Assembly: GCA_003568415.1 (NCBI GenBank)
Contig: PWXV01000141.1
Location: 1 to 47,816, forward strand
Length of the DNA stretch: 47,816 nucleotides
Direction: 5' to 3'
Source of the DNA: Ignavibacteriales bacterium
Lineage (GTDB): Bacteria; Bacteroidota; Ignavibacteria; T3Sed10-11
The notes below the pieces were generated by a model, which was given only the letters and a program-made list of their open reading frames with translations, was not told the origin of the DNA and searched no databases. Within the stretch, counting starts at the first letter, position 1; each line of letters starts with the position of its first letter. The translations under genes were made by a program, and so were the position numbers. Shown piece by piece: positions 36,988-45,875 of this stretch.

Positions 36988-37650
36988 CTATTTTTTATTA
37001 CTTTTTTTGAATATTATCACGTGCCAGAGAAAAGTACAATCCTCAAATATTTTTGTATAACCGTTCATCCTGAGTGTAGTATGAATTGAACCCCAATTAT
37101 GCCATACCGGCTGAAACGTAAAGCGGAGTATGTTTGTAAAAATCTTCTGGATGATGAATCCCCATCTGACATAGAACACATTTCTCGGATGGCTTATAAC
37201 GATAACCGAAGAAGTCTTTTCCATTGCTTTGGAAAGCAATAAGTCAAGATCATCATAACAACACACTACTTTGTCAAGAACTGTAATATCAGCGTTTTGT
37301 ATTTCACCATTGCATTTCACGAAATCTCCGTGTACATAGCTGGTCTTATCCCCGAATCCGGCGCGTTCTGCTAATATACGCGCTTGATCTATCATTCCCT
37401 GTGCTATATCAACTCCCGTTGCACGACCAGCTCCCCGGTTCAGTAATTCCAGATGAATGGTACCGCTCCCGCAGCCAACGTCAAGTATGTGGCTATCCGT
37501 GTAATGTACGGTATCCAGGCCGCCGAGGATAATGCGCTGTACACGGTCGGGACCTCTTCTCCGGTAGCGCCGGGCATATCGTTGTGCATGCCGTGAGAAA
37601 AATGAATCGGTCGCTTTTTCCCTTGTAATATGTGGAGAACAACAGTTCAT
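36988..37650 (-). CDS. Class I SAM-dependent methyltransferase
   Basis: The 220-residue protein has a Rossmann methyltransferase core with the SAM-binding DVGCGSG at 57-63, the acidic VDIAQGMIDQA near 79-89 and HGDFVKC. Cys3 and Cys4 at the N-terminus and the Arg-rich YARRYRRRG (25-33) are unusual. The C-terminal half is hydrophobic in places (IIQKIFTNILRFTF), suggesting a lipid or quinone-like substrate or membrane contact. Its start overlaps the cstA stop by 4 bases, so the two proteins are translated together. The substrate is unknown. Confidence 0.85.
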   Translation of the reverse strand: MNCCSPHITREKATDSFFSRHAQRYARRYRRRGPDRVQRIILGGLDTVHYTDSHILDVGCGSGTIHLELLNRGAGRATGVDIAQGMIDQARILAERAGFGDKTSYVHGDFVKCNGEIQNADITVLDKVVCCYDDLDLLLSKAMEKTSSVIVISHPRNVFYVRWGFIIQKIFTNILRFTFQPVWHNWGSIHTTLRMNGYTKIFEDCTFLWHVIIFKKSNKK

Positions 37651-39359
37651 TTGGATTCTTCTTCGATCTCAATTGTTTCTTCCATTACCTTTTCACTCCG
37701 TCCTTGCCGGTCTTTTCTGAATGCAGATAAACTTTGCGCTGCCTGCGCAGCAAGTGTAATTGCAAGGATGAATAATATTCCAGCAATACCGGTCAGTATA
37801 TAATTACCAACAATATAATTATTATATCCAAGATTGACTAAAGCCGATAAAGTAACTGCAAACATAAAAATCATCGGGTATCGGACAAACCAGTTATCGG
37901 TGCCGCGTTTCGCAAGCCAAACCGAGGTTGCAAGCAATGCAAGAGCGGCTAAAAGCTGATTGGCAGAACCAAACATCGGCCACAGTGCACCGGCGCTTCC
38001 GCTAAAGACAAGCGCGGCACCACATACCACGGCAAACGCCGTACCGATATACCGGTTGGATGATAATACTCTCATTGCAGGTTGTTCACTGCCTTCAAAG
38101 AATTCCTGAAAAAGATACCGTGCTAAACGGCAGCATGTATCGAGAGAGGTTAACGCAAACGCCGATACCGCAAGAGCTGCAAAGGTGGTCCCGGCCTCTG
38201 CCGGTATGTTGAGCAGCGGTATGGCTGCAATAAATGCACCGACACCGGTTGCAAATGCCGTAACATACTGACCGGCTGAATAAAACTCGGTGAATTGTGT
38301 CGCCGCAAGGGTGGCTACCGCAATGATTGCCACGCCCGCAAGCACAACTTCCACAAGCATACCACCATATGCAATGAACTTTACGTCCTTTTCATTATCA
38401 ATTTGTTTTGCCGTTGTTCCTGATGCAACAAGCGAATGAAAACCTGATATAGCCCCACATGCAACTGTCACAAAGAGAATCGGAAATAACCACACCAGGG
38501 CACCTTCTGCTCCCATCTCCACCCGAAAACCGCGGAATGCCTCAAGGTTAACCGTCGGGTTTAACATAAGAATTCCAATGAGTCCGCCAAGCATGACTGC
38601 ATATAACATAAACGAATTGAGATAATCGCGCGGTTGTAATAACAACCAAACGGGCGCTACCGCCGAGAAGAAAATATACACAAGCAGTATCACCCGCCAG
38701 AGGTTGACGGCAGTATTGGTATCGGAGGAAAGTATAAGCGGATTATTCTCACCGAACCATATACCGAGGAATAAAAGAATAACACCAACTACCGTTAACG
38801 ACATCAGAGACATGCCTGACCGCCGGATAGCGACGCCGAACACTATTGCTAAACCTATAAAGAAGACCGAAGCGGTAGCGGCGCTCGGCACTTCGACAAA
38901 TGTTGTGGCAACGATGTTGGTAAAGACCGCCACCACAAGCAGCATTGTTGCAAAACTGAAAACCAGAAAATACTTCTTCCCCCGCTCGCCAATATACATT
39001 CGAATAATTTCACCGATGGATTTTCCTTCGTGCCGCAAAGATGCTATTGTCGAAGCAAAGTCATGAACGGCCCCCATAAAGATGCCTCCCACGAGTATCC
39101 ACAGATATACCGGCAGCCAACCGAATGCAGCGGCAAGTATCGGACCGACAATTGGCCCGGCACCGGCAATCGATGCAAAGTGATGACCGAGCACGATATA
39201 CCTGTTGGTGGGAACATAGTCTATGTTATCGGATTTCGTGTGGGCAGGTGTTTTCCTTGAAGGATCTATACCGAGTTTTCTGGATATAAACGCCCCATAT
39301 GTTGTATAGGCGATGAGTACGAATACTATTATTGACGCAATGAGAAGTAAGCCGCTCAT
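37647..39359 (-). CDS. cstA: Carbon starvation protein CstA-family transporter
   Basis: CstA-family proteins import peptides or pyruvate when carbon is scarce. This 570-residue membrane protein has the family's GHHFASIAGAGPIVGPILAA segment near 58-77 and about 14-16 membrane helices, and lacks the longer tail of the E. coli protein. In enterobacteria a small YbdD/YjiX protein follows and is needed for transport; here a methyltransferase occupies that place. The charged C-terminal tail (about 545-570) is cytoplasmic. No strong ribosome site is visible. Confidence 0.93.
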   Translation of the reverse strand: MSGLLLIASIIVFVLIAYTTYGAFISRKLGIDPSRKTPAHTKSDNIDYVPTNRYIVLGHHFASIAGAGPIVGPILAAAFGWLPVYLWILVGGIFMGAVHDFASTIASLRHEGKSIGEIIRMYIGERGKKYFLVFSFATMLLVVAVFTNIVATTFVEVPSAATASVFFIGLAIVFGVAIRRSGMSLMSLTVVGVILLFLGIWFGENNPLILSSDTNTAVNLWRVILLVYIFFSAVAPVWLLLQPRDYLNSFMLYAVMLGGLIGILMLNPTVNLEAFRGFRVEMGAEGALVWLFPILFVTVACGAISGFHSLVASGTTAKQIDNEKDVKFIAYGGMLVEVVLAGVAIIAVATLAATQFTEFYSAGQYVTAFATGVGAFIAAIPLLNIPAEAGTTFAALAVSAFALTSLDTCCRLARYLFQEFFEGSEQPAMRVLSSNRYIGTAFAVVCGAALVFSGSAGALWPMFGSANQLLAALALLATSVWLAKRGTDNWFVRYPMIFMFAVTLSALVNLGYNNYIVGNYILTGIAGILFILAITLAAQAAQSLSAFRKDRQGRSEKVMEETIEIEEESK

Positions 39360-39421
39360 AGTATACCTGTCTATTTAAATGGTAAATAAACTCTTGATTC
39401 CAATTTCAAAACAATTGAATG

Positions 39422-39775
39422 TCAATAAAATGCATTCGGAATATACTTAATCTGTACTGCACTGCCATCGTAATACAATGCAATTACGTCAAACCTGCAA
39501 TCACGGTCGAATAATTGATAATGTGAGATAAACTTGTCTGCGATTTTTTTCAATTGTTTCTGCTTAAAAGTATCGACTGCTTCCTCCGGGCTACCATGCG
39601 ACAACGAGCGGCGTGTTTTTACCTCAACAAATACTAGTATATCGCCGTCTAACGCTATTATATCTATCTCACCCTCAGGTGTACGATAGTTAGTTCTGAT
39701 AATAGAAAAACCTTTTTGCTCTAAAAAGTTCACGGCCCGGTTCTCACCGGATTTCCCTAACTCTTTGGTATTCAT
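39422..39775 (-). CDS. YraN/UPF0102 nuclease-like protein
   Basis: This 117-residue protein (from the ATG at 39775, MNTKELGKSGE) matches the UPF0102/YraN family, a restriction-endonuclease-like fold. The Glu and EIDIIALD plus VFVEVKTR motifs form the PD-(D/E)xK-type site. An upstream TTG-like extension of 20 residues at 39835 is not family-like. In many bacteria yraN sits next to rnhB, as here (151 bases downstream), suggesting a DNA recombination or repair role, not proven. Confidence 0.9.
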   Translation of the reverse strand: MNTKELGKSGENRAVNFLEQKGFSIIRTNYRTPEGEIDIIALDGDILVFVEVKTRRSLSHGSPEEAVDTFKQKQLKKIADKFISHYQLFDRDCRFDVIALYYDGSAVQIKYIPNAFY

Positions 39776-39864
39776 TATGTTATACGCACGATTAACTGAT
39801 ACTGTATTCCCTCTTGTTCTCAATGAAGAAGCCATGCTTTATCGATTTGTCGAGTCTCAGCCTG

Positions 39865-39894
39865 ACCCCGAGCCTCGACATGTCGGTACGGGGT
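39865..39894. other. Palindromic hairpin between rnhB and yraN
   Basis: ACCCCG (39865-39870) pairs with CGGGGT (39889-39894). The loop contains a perfect 10-base palindrome, CGACATGTCG (39876-39885). The gap 39776-39926 interrupts an otherwise gap-free operon. It may be a terminator that separates yraN, or a short interspersed repeat. Confidence 0.45.
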
Positions 39895-39926
39895 GAATAT
39901 AAGTTTTTCAGTATTACCTACGCAGA

Positions 39927-40568
39927 TCAAGTACGAAATGATCGTCTGTGTACCGGTGTCAGTCCGTATTTCCTGATCGCTGCCTTATGTTCTTTTGTGG
40001 GATATCCTTTGTGTTTGTCGAACCCATATAACGGATATATATGATGAATCTGTTCCATTATTGAATCCCGTGTCACCTTTGCCAGTATCGATGCTGCGGC
40101 TATGGTTCGACAATGCACATCACCTTTGATAATTGAAACGACACGTTTATCCGGACAATCAAGATATTTACCATCGATAAGTATTAACTCCGGATCAATC
40201 GAGAGCGCCCCGACTGCAATTCTCACGGCTTTATTAGTTGCCTGCAGTATATTGATTCGGTCAATCTCTGCCGGTTCAACGATACCTATACCAATATCTG
40301 TTGCATTTTCTTTAATTTCAATAGCAAGATGGGATCGTTTTATAGGTGGGATAGATTTTGAATCTGTAATTCCGGGGATGGAACAATCATATGGCAGCAC
40401 AACAGCAGCAGCGACAACGGGGCCGGCCAGCGGGCCACGACCTGCTTCATCGATACCGGCCACCCGGGTAATACCCTCGGCAAAGAGTGTATGCTCAATG
40501 CGTGTGGTATCACCGTTGCTCTTCGGTATCCATGCAATGATCTTTTCCTGGAGATCCCAGTCTATCAA
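39927..40568 (-). CDS. rnhB: Ribonuclease HII
   Basis: RNase HII nicks RNA-DNA hybrids and removes misincorporated ribonucleotides. The 213-residue protein shows the acidic active site Asp40-Glu41 in GIDEAGRGPLAGP, Asp132 in LILIDGKYLD and Asp168 in AKVTRDS. The likely start is a TTG at 40568 that overlaps the Omp85 gene's TGA, so translation is coupled. That gives a 38-residue lead-in before the first motif, slightly longer than usual. Confidence 0.95.
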   Translation of the reverse strand: MIDWDLQEKIIAWIPKSNGDTTRIEHTLFAEGITRVAGIDEAGRGPLAGPVVAAAVVLPYDCSIPGITDSKSIPPIKRSHLAIEIKENATDIGIGIVEPAEIDRINILQATNKAVRIAVGALSIDPELILIDGKYLDCPDKRVVSIIKGDVHCRTIAAASILAKVTRDSIMEQIHHIYPLYGFDKHKGYPTKEHKAAIRKYGLTPVHRRSFRT

Positions 40569-42274
40569 AACTCGTTTATTACTCCGACGTGAATTTTTCC
40601 GGTGCTGAAAGTATCTCCTCTGCCAAATCCGAATCCTATTGAAATGAGACCGATGCCGGTTTCAACCTGCAACCCGACTCCGTATCCATATTCAAATGAT
40701 TCCCGCTCCGCCTGCTGTTCAGCGAGTGATGGTACATAATAATAACCAGCATCGAAAAATCCAAACAGGTATGAACGGGTTGCAGTCATAAAACGATATT
40801 CAAAGTTGCTCCATGCAAGACGTGAACCAATAAACTGGCCCTCAGCATAACCACGCAGTGTTCTTGTTCCTCCGAATCGAAACAAATCACTCTCCTGGAA
40901 ATCATCCAATTGTACTTCACGTCCGTGCATTCCAATCTTTACAACCTGTTGACGAGCCAGCGACAGATACAATTCCGCATCGATGGTGAACCGGCGTAAG
41001 GCTTCGGTGATATCGCCGTTACCGGTTGCTCTTCGAATTGATCCTGTTTGATATTCTGTCATATACATCATACCGCTTCTCGGAACGTACAGATCATCGC
41101 GGGTATCATATGTCAAATCGATACCGAAGACATTTGACGAAGATTCACGGATACGTTGAACAGGAGCATCTGCCGATGGAATGACAGTTTCATATTCATA
41201 TGAAACACCGACGGTAAACTGCCTGAAAATATCCGTATCGGCAAACAATCGGGTACGCGTCTGCACATACGCGGTATCCTGCTGGCGCTGTTTAAATGAA
41301 CCTGCAACACTCGCCGGTAGACCGGCTACATACGGTTCTCGATAACTAAAGTATAATTCCTGCGTTAACTCGGTCTCGCGTTGCCAGCGGAATTCAACCC
41401 GCCGCATTGTGCCGAACAAATTCCCCATAGTTATATGTGCCAGTCCGGTAAAAAATCCATCGCCGCCATCGGTCGGCACATATCCCAGAATACCATCGAA
41501 TGAATTGAAACGGGATTCTTCAACTTGAAGAACAAGTGTGCCGCCCTGACGGTCTATTCGTAATTCGGGGTCAGCTACTGAGCGGAACAAACCTGTCCTG
41601 AGTAAACGCGGACGAATGTTGTCGATTCGTTCACGCGAAAAACGGTCACCAGGAAAAACTCCCGCCTGTCGGTAAATAATGCGGTCGCGGGTTTCATTAT
41701 TTCCCTCGATTTGTATCGAATGCAGCGTTATCTCGTCGGTATCACTAAACGAAAAAAATAAATCGACAACCGGCAAGGCATTTGCAGAGTCAATCTGAAT
41801 CGAATCGAGTTGAATTTCGGCAAACGGCCGGCCATCCCGCTCAAATGCAATCAGCATATCAGAAATCCAGAGTTCTATTTCCGGTTGTGAGAATGGTTCC
41901 CCTACAAAATTGTTCGCTTCGTTTTGTACCATTGAACGCTGCGGAAAACGGTCGGGTGCAAGCTCAATGCTGCGTACAACACCCCTAGCACCCGGTGACA
42001 CAAATAATGTATCATTATCACGTTCTCTTTCAAATGAGGGTGTAAAATAGCCAAATTGGTAGAGGTATGTTTTAGTGAGTTGCCGGATATCTGCTTCATC
42101 CGAAAATAAGACTGCTTCTTCTATAACCGATTTAATATCAGAGGGTATATCTTCAATGAAGTGTAATGTTGTTGCTTCGGTAGCTGTTGTATCGGATGCG
42201 AGGATGGGAAATGCACCGATCAACATAATGATAGCCAGATGTAATAGTAATTGTAAAAGATTTCGAGTATTCAT
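40565..42274 (-). CDS. Omp85-family outer-membrane protein (BamA/TamA-like)
   Basis: This 569-residue protein (start at the ATG at 42274; a GTG at 42292 precedes) has a signal peptide (about 1-27), then about 220 residues with POTRA-like repeats (for example ITLHSIQIEGNNETRDRIIY), then a 16-strand-type beta barrel rich in aromatic and glycine residues ending KIHVGVINEF. Typical conserved barrel segments such as FGGTRTLRGYAEGQF are present. It is shorter than BamA and closest in layout to TamA or small bacterial surface antigen proteins. It should insert or export proteins or lipids at the outer membrane. Confidence 0.9.
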   Translation of the reverse strand: MNTRNLLQLLLHLAIIMLIGAFPILASDTTATEATTLHFIEDIPSDIKSVIEEAVLFSDEADIRQLTKTYLYQFGYFTPSFERERDNDTLFVSPGARGVVRSIELAPDRFPQRSMVQNEANNFVGEPFSQPEIELWISDMLIAFERDGRPFAEIQLDSIQIDSANALPVVDLFFSFSDTDEITLHSIQIEGNNETRDRIIYRQAGVFPGDRFSRERIDNIRPRLLRTGLFRSVADPELRIDRQGGTLVLQVEESRFNSFDGILGYVPTDGGDGFFTGLAHITMGNLFGTMRRVEFRWQRETELTQELYFSYREPYVAGLPASVAGSFKQRQQDTAYVQTRTRLFADTDIFRQFTVGVSYEYETVIPSADAPVQRIRESSSNVFGIDLTYDTRDDLYVPRSGMMYMTEYQTGSIRRATGNGDITEALRRFTIDAELYLSLARQQVVKIGMHGREVQLDDFQESDLFRFGGTRTLRGYAEGQFIGSRLAWSNFEYRFMTATRSYLFGFFDAGYYYVPSLAEQQAERESFEYGYGVGLQVETGIGLISIGFGFGRGDTFSTGKIHVGVINEF

Positions 42275-42297
42275 CGTCGTCCAACCGCACAAATTTA

Positions 42298-43614
42298 TTA
42301 ACCGACTACATCGCCAAACACGTCATATTCCATTGCGTCGGTGATTCGTACTTTATAAAAGCGTCCTGTATGGAGTTGCTTCACCGGTGATTCTATTATT
42401 ACCTGATTGTCAACTTCGGGTGCATCCCATACTGTTCGACCGTAATAAGTGCCATTATCATGTTCATCTATCAAAACATCAATCACTGAATCGACAAGGT
42501 GTTGATTTCTTTCGAATGAATGCCGTTGTTGTATTTCCATAATTTGCGCACGACGGCGTTCTTTCTCTTCAGGAAGTACAGGATCACCAAGTAAGTGTGC
42601 TACCGTTCCGTCTTCCTGTGAATAGGTAAACACACCGAGCCGGTGAAAATATCCCTCTTCAATAAATGCCGCAAGCTCTTCAAATTCTGCCTCACCCTCC
42701 GCAGGATACCCGACGATACAGGTCGACCGCAATGCGAGAGCGTGAATACCGTCACGCAGCCGGTTGAGTAAATCGATTGTGGATTCACGTGAAATTCCAC
42801 GCCTCATCGAGCGTAAGACCGGTGTTGCTATATGCTGCACCGGTATATCAATATACGGCACAAGCGACGGAACCTGATTAAATGCATCAACAACATCAAG
42901 GGGAAATTTAGCAGGATATGCATACATCAATCGTATCCATCTAATTGTATCGATCTCTCCCAGTTGCAATAATAATTCGGCAAGCCTGCGTTTTCCGTAG
43001 AGATCGAGTCCGTAGTAGGTGGTATCCTGTCCGATAATAATCAACTCGTTCACGCCGAGCGAAGCAAGCTGTTTGGCTTCTTTAACGATCTGCTCAATCG
43101 GCTTGCTCTTATGACCTCCCCGCATTAACGGGATAGAACAGAAGGAACATGGATTATCGCATCCTTCGGATATCTTGAGATATGCAAAATGTTTTGGCGT
43201 GGTAAGAAAACGTTCTCCAAGAAGCTCTCGTTTATAATCGACACCGAGCTGCTCAACAACCGGTTGAATGTTGTTGCTGCCAAAGTATCCATCAATCTCT
43301 GGTATTTCTTTAACGAGATCGTCACGATACCGTTCGGAAAGACATCCCATGACATACACTTTTCGTCCTTCTTGTTCGTGTTTCCACTGAACTGCAGACA
43401 ATATCGTGTTGACCGATTCCTCCTTCGCTGCCTCTATAAATCCGCACGTATTGATCACCACTACATTCGCATCATCGGCCTCGTTTGTCAGCGTTGCATT
43501 GCCGTGCCGGAGCTGTGCCATCAACTCTTCGGAATCGACAAGATTTTTCGAACACCCGAGCGAAACCACGTTCACACGCAAACCGTTGGCCGATATGTCA
43601 TTTTTGTTATGCAT
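42298..43614 (-). CDS. rimO: Ribosomal protein S12 methylthiotransferase RimO
   Basis: RimO adds a methylthio group to Asp88 of ribosomal protein S12 using radical SAM chemistry. The 438-residue protein has the N-terminal cluster ligands Cys21, Cys57 and Cys91, the radical SAM motif Cys152-x-x-x-Cys156-x-x-Cys159 (GCDNPCSFCS), and a C-terminal TRAM domain (about 372-438). The SLGCSKNLVDSE start distinguishes RimO from MiaB. It starts 6 bases after cdsA and precedes the Omp85 gene by 23 bases. Confidence 0.97.
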   Translation of the reverse strand: MHNKNDISANGLRVNVVSLGCSKNLVDSEELMAQLRHGNATLTNEADDANVVVINTCGFIEAAKEESVNTILSAVQWKHEQEGRKVYVMGCLSERYRDDLVKEIPEIDGYFGSNNIQPVVEQLGVDYKRELLGERFLTTPKHFAYLKISEGCDNPCSFCSIPLMRGGHKSKPIEQIVKEAKQLASLGVNELIIIGQDTTYYGLDLYGKRRLAELLLQLGEIDTIRWIRLMYAYPAKFPLDVVDAFNQVPSLVPYIDIPVQHIATPVLRSMRRGISRESTIDLLNRLRDGIHALALRSTCIVGYPAEGEAEFEELAAFIEEGYFHRLGVFTYSQEDGTVAHLLGDPVLPEEKERRRAQIMEIQQRHSFERNQHLVDSVIDVLIDEHDNGTYYGRTVWDAPEVDNQVIIESPVKQLHTGRFYKVRITDAMEYDVFGDVVG

Positions 43615-43620
43615 ATACTC

Positions 43621-44463
43621 TTAAAAAATCGTCCCTGTTATAACATACAAATAAACAGCAGGTGATACAAATAAAATACTATCGAAACGATCAAGAAATC
43701 CCCCGTGTCCCGGGAAAAATGCAGAAGAATCCTTCACGCCTGCATCGCGTTTTAGCATTGATTCTGCAAGATCGCCAATTTGCCCGACAACACCGACGAT
43801 CAATCCGATTACCACGGCATCGTGCAGTGCAAGTTCACCGGCAAAAATATATTTACACACGACACTGGTAATAACCGCAAATACAAGTCCGAATGAAGCC
43901 CCTTCAACGGTTTTGTTCGGACTTATTGCAGTGTATAATTTGTGCTTTCCGATTGCCTTACCGCCGAGATATGCGGCGGTATCGCACACCCATATCGATA
44001 ACAAAATAAGAATGATGATAGCTCCACTGTCGAACAACTCACGTAAACCGATAAATGTTCCCAATCCCAACCCCACATACAGCACACCGAACATTGTCGT
44101 ACCGATATTTAAAAATGATGAACCTTTATGCCGGTACAACTCATACACAATCGAGAGTAGAATAAAAAATAACCCTATTGTTGCTATAAATTCAATCTCG
44201 TCGGATATCCTGTATTCATATCTGAATACATCTGCCAGCGTTTGATAAGCAAAGTAAATTAAAATACCGGTCAAGGCCGCAAGTCCGATTATATACTGTG
44301 GATGAGTCTCCTTCTTTTCTGCAAGCCGGTAAAACTCATAGAGCACACCCACTGCAATAACTTGTACAAGCAGGAAAAACCAGATTCCTCCTGCGATTGC
44401 AGCACCGAGAATGATCGGAATACCGATCAGAGCCACAAGGAGACGCTGTATAAAGTTATTCAT
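43621..44463 (-). CDS. cdsA: Phosphatidate cytidylyltransferase CdsA
   Basis: CdsA makes CDP-diacylglycerol from phosphatidate and CTP, the branch point to all phospholipids. The 280-residue protein (ATG at 44463; a TTG at 44478 precedes) has about 8 membrane helices and the C-terminal signature with Ser-x-x-Lys-Arg, Lys-Asp and PGHGGFLDRFDS. The ATG overlaps the zinc-ribbon gene's stop by 8 bases, so the two are translationally coupled. Confidence 0.96.
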   Translation of the reverse strand: MNNFIQRLLVALIGIPIILGAAIAGGIWFFLLVQVIAVGVLYEFYRLAEKKETHPQYIIGLAALTGILIYFAYQTLADVFRYEYRISDEIEFIATIGLFFILLSIVYELYRHKGSSFLNIGTTMFGVLYVGLGLGTFIGLRELFDSGAIIILILLSIWVCDTAAYLGGKAIGKHKLYTAISPNKTVEGASFGLVFAVITSVVCKYIFAGELALHDAVVIGLIVGVVGQIGDLAESMLKRDAGVKDSSAFFPGHGGFLDRFDSILFVSPAVYLYVITGTIF

Positions 44464-44911
44464 TATCGTCGGCTTCAAAGTTAAGGGTTTCGATTACATT
44501 CTTCGCCTCATTCATTCGATCATTCGGCACCATCACATTGACGCGTGCCATCGAGCCGACCGTCAGAAAATAAGCATGATCCTGCTGATTGAAGATCATC
44601 GCCTCAATACCTGCATTCTCGAGATTCGCTTTAACCATCTCCGCTTCGTATTCGGTCGAGCTGACATATGCGACTGCCCAGCTCTGATATACACGAACAT
44701 GCTTATCATCCTCACAAAATGTCTTGTTCATTCTGGTTTTACGGCATTTCTGGCAAACGGGTTTGCCACAAATAATACAGACTGCAACTGCCGGTATCGT
44801 TTGATGGTTCTCACACTCGATATCCTGATTATCGATCAGAAGCACTCCGCATACCGGACAGTATTCCGCTTCGTCCTGTATTTGTTCCTTACAATTCGGG
44901 CAATCAATCAT
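44456..44911 (-). CDS. Zinc-ribbon protein with B-box-like fold and DUF2007 domain
   Basis: The 151-residue protein starts with a zinc ribbon (Cys4, Cys7, Cys18, Cys21), continues with a B-box-like pattern (Cys33, His36, Cys45, Cys48, Cys53, Cys56, Cys66, His71), and ends with a DUF2007-type domain (about 76-140) of presumed signal-transduction role. It is likely cytoplasmic. It overlaps the CPBP protease gene by 8 bases and cdsA by 8 bases. Function unknown; the position suggests it senses or controls the envelope genes around it. Confidence 0.85.
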   Translation of the reverse strand: MIDCPNCKEQIQDEAEYCPVCGVLLIDNQDIECENHQTIPAVAVCIICGKPVCQKCRKTRMNKTFCEDDKHVRVYQSWAVAYVSSTEYEAEMVKANLENAGIEAMIFNQQDHAYFLTVGSMARVNVMVPNDRMNEAKNVIETLNFEADDNE

Positions 44912-45875
44912 TTTTCTCCTTTACCTGTTCTTGAGCTTTCCGTCGTTCATCCGCTGCCTTTGCAAGCAATACCCAGCAGCCAACTGCAATGAAACCGCTG
45001 ATAAGCATAACAACAATAGTACCGGTAATTGCCGGTTCGGCCTCAGCAGGAAGTAAAATTTCTTCACGACGGTAGTAGACTGAGATAACCGCAACGAGAT
45101 TATTAACAAAGTGAGCAAGGATTGCGGCAAGAATACTCCCCGTTTTATAAACCAGCAACCCGAAGACAATACCAAGCACCATCAATGGTACAAGTGTAAA
45201 CGGGTTGAGATGATATAAAGCAAAGATTATTCCTGCAACGACGGCACCTCCTGCAAGTCCAAACGAATATTCAAAATTGCGCTGTACCAATCCACGAAAT
45301 AAAACCTCTTCGGAAAATGCCGGCACAAGAGCAACAACCAATATAACAAACAACAACTCGGGAGCTGTTTGAACCATCACCAGCGTTTGATACATCTGCT
45401 CGATAGATTCACGCATACTCTCGATAAACGGTTTTATCGCTTCGGGTAGCGGGATCATATCCTGAAGCACCAGATATCCCTGCAAAAATTGTTGCGCCGC
45501 GATGACACCGATGGTTATGAAGAATACTTCAGCAAAACCGATCGGTTTCATACGAACAAACTTGAATATATTTTTTGTTTGAAACCGGATCAGTATCAAT
45601 GTCGGTATCAACAAAAATATAATTTGTCCGAGCATAGTCGCCAGTCTGATCGCCTGAACATTGTCGTCGGTAAAATCTAATCCGAATAATAATAACGTTA
45701 TTCCGCCGCCAATAATCTGGTATAAGAAAAATATACCGATAAGTGCGAGAATAGCATATACTGAAGGATGCAGGTTCAACCGGCTGAATACGGTATCCTC
45801 ATCAGCAAATTTGGCTTGATCTTGTGGTTCCGGATATGCTACATCGTTCGGTTGTTTTTGTTTATCATCCATCAT
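44904..45875 (-). CDS. CPBP-family intramembrane metalloprotease
   Basis: The 323-residue protein is a CPBP/Rce1-type (ABI) membrane protein with about 8 helices and a soluble N-terminal region (1-35). The catalytic motifs are Glu189-Glu190-x-x-x-Arg194 (SEEVLFR), His222 in FALYHLNP and His255-x-x-x-Asn259 in AHFVNN. Relatives are prenyl-protein endopeptidases or bacteriocin self-immunity proteins; the role here is unknown. Its start overlaps the deoxyhypusine-synthase-like gene by 11 bases. Confidence 0.92.
   Translation of the reverse strand: MMDDKQKQPNDVAYPEPQDQAKFADEDTVFSRLNLHPSVYAILALIGIFFLYQIIGGGITLLLFGLDFTDDNVQAIRLATMLGQIIFLLIPTLILIRFQTKNIFKFVRMKPIGFAEVFFITIGVIAAQQFLQGYLVLQDMIPLPEAIKPFIESMRESIEQMYQTLVMVQTAPELLFVILVVALVPAFSEEVLFRGLVQRNFEYSFGLAGGAVVAGIIFALYHLNPFTLVPLMVLGIVFGLLVYKTGSILAAILAHFVNNLVAVISVYYRREEILLPAEAEPAITGTIVVMLISGFIAVGCWVLLAKAADERRKAQEQVKEKND

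Noticed and set aside
39814-40044. Plus-strand 76-residue frame between yraN and rnhB
   Set aside because: It crosses the palindromic hairpin and enters rnhB in antisense; no ribosome site.
44411-44992. 193-residue plus-strand frame over the zinc-ribbon gene
   Set aside because: Antisense to a gene with a clear zinc and DUF2007 pattern and to a tight operon.
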